From Undaria pinnatifida (lineage: Eukaryota > Sar > Phaeophyceae > Laminariales > Alariaceae), in NCBI GenBank assembly GCA_012845835.1, contig JABAKD010000030.1:8593805-8657804 (forward strand): 64,000 nucleotides of DNA. Reading direction: 5' to 3'. Positions 22,401-28,400 of the stretch are shown here, piece after piece (positions within the stretch are counted from its first letter, which is position 1; each line of letters starts with the position of its first letter). The notes beneath the pieces are model-generated. The model worked only from the letters and a program-made list of their open reading frames with translations. It was not told the DNA's origin and did no database searches. The position numbers and the translations under genes were made by a program.

Positions 22401-25400
22401 TCGCAGGACGAATGTTTGCCCTACTCGAGTAGTTTGCAAGAAAACCCGCGAAAATACTAGCGAGCTTAGTTTTTTACCCAAAAGTAAGCGAATGAAAACG
22501 GGATTTTCAGCAATTGTTTTCGTTGTCGCATAAGCGACAAAGCGATGATTCTAGTATTCCATGATTATTCGACCATTACGCGATTCAAATACGCACTGTT
22601 TTGGCCTCGACATTTCAGGCCTTTTTCCACGGTTAATATGCTCGAGTTGTGCCAGTCTTTCAAGTCCCATTTATTATGCCGTTTTGCTTTGAACAGCTCA
22701 CTTTTGTTTGAAATTGTGCTTTTAACCGGGGGGGGGCTGAATCCTGGACACAAATCGCTCTATTTCGTCCATCTGTGTTGCGTTTGTGGTGCTGTTGTTG
22801 CTGTTCAAGTGTCTTATCATCCTCATTTTGAGCGTGCTTGCTCGGCACGCCACCCTGATATAGGCTTGAAATCGTTTTTTTGTGCGACCTATCATGCAAA
22901 TAGCTGGTCGAATTGCGTTCGCATTGCAAATGTTTGCCGAATACGGAAGTATGCGAGAAAACCCGAGTCGGTCGAAAAACTATTGGATCAAGGCCCACCA
23001 GCCAATCAAGAATAAGCGAATGGGGTCGGGGTTGACACGCCGTGCGGGGAGATATCGACCCGGGAGATCATCGTTATAGTTCCCGCGTTGTTGGAGCTGT
23101 AGAGATTCGGAGGAATTCTGAACCGGAGATGGGGCCCTATCTCCCCCGTGTGCGACGAAACTGCCCCCCATTGGTTGGTGAGCCTCTATCATCCTCCTAG
23201 TGTGGGGCGGCGCTGTGGAGCTCGAACCAATCAGCGATTTCAGCCAACAGAATTGGGGTTTTCACACCATGCGGGGCGGTGACGACCCGAGATAACTCGG
23301 TTTTATTCCACGGTTTGTCTAACTTTTAGAGATATAGAATGACCTCTGGACCGGGGATGGGAACCTATCGTCCCCGGGTGGAACTGGCTCTATTATATAC
23401 GACCCCCAGCCAATCAGAGATCGGCCGGTTGGTTGGGTTGGGGATTATTTCCACACTGTGCGGGGAGGTATCAATCCCTGGTGATGTCCGTGTTCGTTCT
23501 GGGGTTGTCGGAGTTGTATATGTATGTGTGGAGGGATTATGATCGTGAGATAGGACCTATCGTCCCCATATGACGGTTACTTTATGTACGATCCCCGACC
23601 AATGAGCGACCAGCGATCAGACAAAAAGGCCATACCAGGTAATATATGTTTTGTTTTTTTTTCGTCTAAACCTCGAGCCTGAAATTCTTAACGGCCAAAA
23701 TCTTAGTGCAGTGCTATCGTGTACTACTAATACTCTATCTACCAGATAGCAACAAGTAGCAGCATTATAATAGCATTCGAGGAATTGAATGACGAAGGCA
23801 GCGACACCATGTTTCACGCCTAGAATACCCTCAGCGAGTCTCTCCACGATCAGACTATACACGCACAGACAGTCGGCCTGGGAGCCTCGGATCTAGATAC
23901 TATCATGCATGGTGTAGCAGAAGCTGGCTCAGTGCGCGCCTCTCAGTGGCTACGTAGAGAACATGCAGCATGCATGGCCACCCCCTTGCTGGTTCTGGAT
24001 GCTTAGTTGGATCAAACATCAAGAAACGCACTCAAGCCGTCTCTTTGTGGGCAGACCCTAGGCAGGGTCAGTCTGCGTGGGCTCGGATTTATCCGATCGA
24101 AATATGATTAAGCTCGGAATCGGTTTCACGCAAGAAACGGCACAAGTAGTCCACTGTCAGTCTATATCGATCTCTTGGCATTACTTTACATTCTACACGA
24201 CGCTAGACTATGTGTTGTGTGGTAACGGTTTTTACTCTCTATCGAATATTGAATCGAACAAATCGAAGTGCTGCCCTGCCCTGCCCGGAGCGTGGGTGCC
24301 GGCATTCGCCGGCACCTATGCGGAGCTCTTATATATATATAATCATATAATAAGTGGTTTACTTTTCGATGTCGCCTGCTCGTGTATCTGCGTGGCGTAA
24401 ACGAAGACAGTCTGACAAAATCGTCGAAAGCCTGCCACGTGCGCGATATATCACATCACATATTGGTAGCGGGAAGGGTTATCCGTGACGTAAATAAAGA
24501 CGGCCCGATAAATTGTCGAATGCCCGCCACGTACGCGATATATCATACAAGTATGTCACATGACATCCTGGTCTAATAAATTGTCGAAAGCCCGCCACGT
24601 ACGCGATATATCATGTATCATGTATCACATCACATCCTGGTAGTGGGTTGGGGTTACACTCATTTGTAGTGCGTACCCCCAGCACGACTTAGGCTCTTTT
24701 TTTTTTCCTCACACTTGTACTTTCCAGCTTCTGGACAAGCCGTGGTCACACGTGTCGTCCCTTTCCCCCCCCCCCCGGTTCTTGCCTTAAATTTTTGTCG
24801 CGCAGGGGGTTCAGCAATCCCACTGCTCGTCGATTTTTCTTCGACTGTTGCTATATAACTCACGCTCTCGCGCTTTCCGCAAGTCAATTTGTGCACAAGA
24901 AAAAGTCCCAACGAATTTATGCGAGTATGCACTCGGCGGGGCTCGAACTCACGAAACTGAACTATACCAGGCTCGAGGATAACCTGATACGCCAACGGGG
25001 CGACCCAACCCTACCCTCTACCAGGATGTGAAGACGTTCTTTTTTGCGGGCGATCCGTAAATAAACCCTCTGTTAGCTGACTATGCGTCGATGGCTAATC
25101 TTTATAGTAGGTATACCTTTTTGATAGTCACAGTGTGCCTGCGATGTCGCTTGCCGGTGTACAGCCCTAGCGCAAATTGAAATGGTACCAGGTGTCTTTC
25201 TGACAAATGTCGAAAGCCTGCCGCGGCTGAGAGGGGGTGGGGGCGGGGGCGGGACTCGGCAGTCGTCCGCGTGGTATAATATTTTACCATTGTTGTAGTG
25301 TGGGATGCTTCAATATTAGGTGCAATGGTTTGTACCAGGTATGCGGTTGCCTGTGGTAAGATTTTCTCTCTTGTATTTGTTTGATAGTGGCGTAGGCTTA

Positions 25401-28400
25401 ACCCATACTGGTACCGGGTACCGGGAAGTATTAATAATTGCCTGGTAGTGGACTACATTTTGTGCGGAAGCAGTCTGCCGTTTGATGCTAACGCTAAGTA
25501 AGGTAGCGTGGCGTGCTTCAAAAATATGGCGAGGTTTTTTCGCGCGGTTCGATCTCCCTCGATTCGGGTGCTGTGTTTTCTTGGTTGTCGCATGGTCTTA
25601 TCGTTGACGTACTGTCTTGTCGTTGACGCGGCGGCTTCGAACAGGGCGTGGTGCGGAGCTTTCACCAATGGCGGGCTGAGATGCAGTGGGGCAACAAGAA
25701 GCGGCACCTCGGCTTCTTCGACCAACGTGAGTGGAGTGGAGACTCGTGCTCGTACGGCATCACGGGCGCACCTGTTTTTTCTTGCGCACTTGGGACCCAG
25801 CTTTTAAAACCATCCGATTTTCAAGAAATTTCGGGAGATAATAAGACCAGAGATAAATTGGTTGAAGTGACGAAAACAAAACTACTTCGAATTAGCAGTG
25901 GTGTTGAAGCGTGTACACACCGCTGTAACACGCAGCACCCGGATTTTAGCCGTATACTGTACATGGCGCGAGAGCGTGAGTTAGCAATATTTGTTAAATC
26001 GAGGAGCACAATAAAGCTGAAAAGTGGGAATGCGGAACCCTATGAGCGATAAAAATGAAGGCAAGCACCGAGAGGGGAAAGGAAAGAAAGACACCTGCGA
26101 CCACGGCTTGCCCAGAAGAGGTCGCTGAGGGTAAGATTTTTTTTTTCGAGTTGAGCTGGAGAGTAAAAAAAGTGAAGATGAAAGAAAAACATATACCAGG
26201 GTATATGTATGTTGCGTAGTTCCTCAACAAACATCCTGCCGTAGGATATGCACACGTTTTTCGTGGGGCTTCTCACTAAAGGCTCCTCGCTAGATGAATG
26301 AACACTTGGCGAGGAGTTTTATACGAGAACCTCGCTCAAACACTGGCACCGAGAAAACATCGGCGCTTATAACAGCCACTTGGTGAGTTTTTTTTTTTTT
26401 TTTTTCGAGAATCGTTGCCCATTTTTTCTTGGCGATTGAGAAAACGTGCGCCGCTTAGCCCCCAGATGAGCAGTCCCACGCATGGCTTAGGTATGTAAGG
26501 AATGTAATTGTAGAATGCTGTTGATAATGGGATCGTATATGTTGAATGATTGTCTCAGTTGAGAGGAGGGCCGCCAGTTGTCGGATTTTGTTTTTTGGCC
26601 AAGAAAAGTGCTGCAGAGTAGTATGGATCCCGCAATAGGGCGGTCTGAGAAAGACGATATCCAGATATAAGGCGGTCGAATCGCTTGGCGCAACTGGGGA
26701 ATTGCGCTCACAACCCGGAACGAATAAGGCGGCTTCCCCCAAGAAAGGCGGTTGGATTGCTCTGGCACACACCACCGCCTCACTGGAGGACCCCTACTGC
26801 ACTACTCATACTACTGTATCCCTGCCGTGGCACGCGTGTCGAGTGGAGTCGAGTGGAGTGGTGGGAGCCTTGGCCACGTGCGTCCTTTTTGTCTCCGAGG
26901 CCAAGAAGGGAGAGGCGTTTTTGCTTGCGGTCGAAGTGTGGGTCTCTCGCCCTGCCGTGCACACCCCGTTAGAAGTGCATCCACGTTTTTTGGGACAGAG
27001 TGCTTGGAATTAGTGTGGAGAGCCGTTGCGCGTTGCGCGCCGCCTCCGTGCCAACACCAATCGGATTTGTTCTTGTGTTTTTCGAAAAGGTGTTGGTAGC
27101 TATACCGGTACGTAAGTACAAAATTGCAAATTGCGCTGCTTGCGAACTCGTTTGGTACTTAAACTCCGATTTTTGTACGAAGTTTCCGGCTCCCATCTCG
27201 ATTACCCGTTCGCGCTCCCCCCCCCCCCCTCCCCCCCCCGGTCTGACCTCGATTTCCCTTTCGCTCTCGCCGCCGCCTACTTACGTTGACCGTACGTTTT
27301 TCGTTTTTTTTTCCTCTCTCTAGTGGATCACGCTTCGCACGCATACAACCGCGCGGCGCTGTACATGAACGGGCCGGACACTGCCCTTAACCCAACGAAG
27401 GAAGGGTACCTGCCGCCGACGCCGACCGGGGCGCCCGTCCGGGTCCCTCGGAACAAGCTGTTCGTGCAGCAACTGCCGCTTCCACTCATCACGCTCGCGA
27501 AGGTAAGGGGTAATGGAGAGACTGTTCTTATCGCTCGCTGGCAGCCTGGCTGTCTTTTCGGGGTGATTGTGTTGTTGTTGGTGTTGTTGTGGTTGTTGTG
27601 GTTGTGGTTGTTGTTGTTGTTGTTGTTGTTGTTGATGTGGCTTAGGTATGTCTTTGTATCCAATTTCGCTCTTGGCAATGGTCATGGGGGTATCCCGCGG
27701 CGCATCACCGCTTATCGAACACAACTGTAACCTCCTCCTTCCTCGCCCCCTCGATTGTTTTCGTGTTCGTTTCTTGTTGCCCGACGTGGGTGGTGCCCTC
27801 AGGCGGAAGGGGCTGCCACCAGCGCCCAGTACGAGCGACGCAAGCAGCAGATGGCGGGCAAGTATCACGTGCCGCTTGTCGGCTGCAAGCACCAAGTTTC
27901 GTACGTGCCGCCGCTGCCACCGCCTTCGCGGCCCTGGGCCGGGGTGACACCCGGCACCGCCGCTCCCGCCACCGATGCTGCCGTAGACTTTCACAAAGTT
28001 TCGGAAACTCGAGCGATTTCCGAGGTTTCTGAGGCCTCCGAAATTTCCGAGGTTTCTTCGGAGTTGTCGCCACCGATCGACGCCGCCGCGCTGTCTCCTG
28101 CGTTAGAAACTGCTAGCAGTGTTAGCGGCACGAGCAGCGCGGAGCTGCAAGCGACCGTAACGGTGGCCCCGGCTGCGGCGCCGTTGTCAAACGTGGAAGA
28201 TGCGATGGACGTAGATGTCCCGGTTCCTCTGCTTCCCACGACAGACACGGGTGGCTCGTTTTTCGCTGAGGTTCCGTCGGAGGCAAGACACGCGCCTACT
28301 GCGTCGCACGGCTCGGGGGATGCGCCGTCGCCGGTGGTGCCGGGGCTTGTAGTTGTTACCCCGGAATCGCCACGCGAAAAGGCTGCGGCGTGCTCGCCCG

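Larger units (their letters stand above)
20670..25644 (+). other. Intron 8 (5.0 kb) and its repeat content
   Basis: This intron separates the two AP2 domains. It contains a SINE (21743-22031), an inverted CCCGATTCAAGA foldback copy (22183-22335), a three-unit tandem array with CCAAT motifs (22990-23610), a three-unit AATTGTCGAAAGCCCGCCAC array (24410-24640) and an inverted SINE-like element (24740-25014). No exon with matching phase and domain was found. The direct join of exon 8 to exon 9 already gives a continuous AP2 start (NTVK then GVVRSFHQW). Confidence 0.55.
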
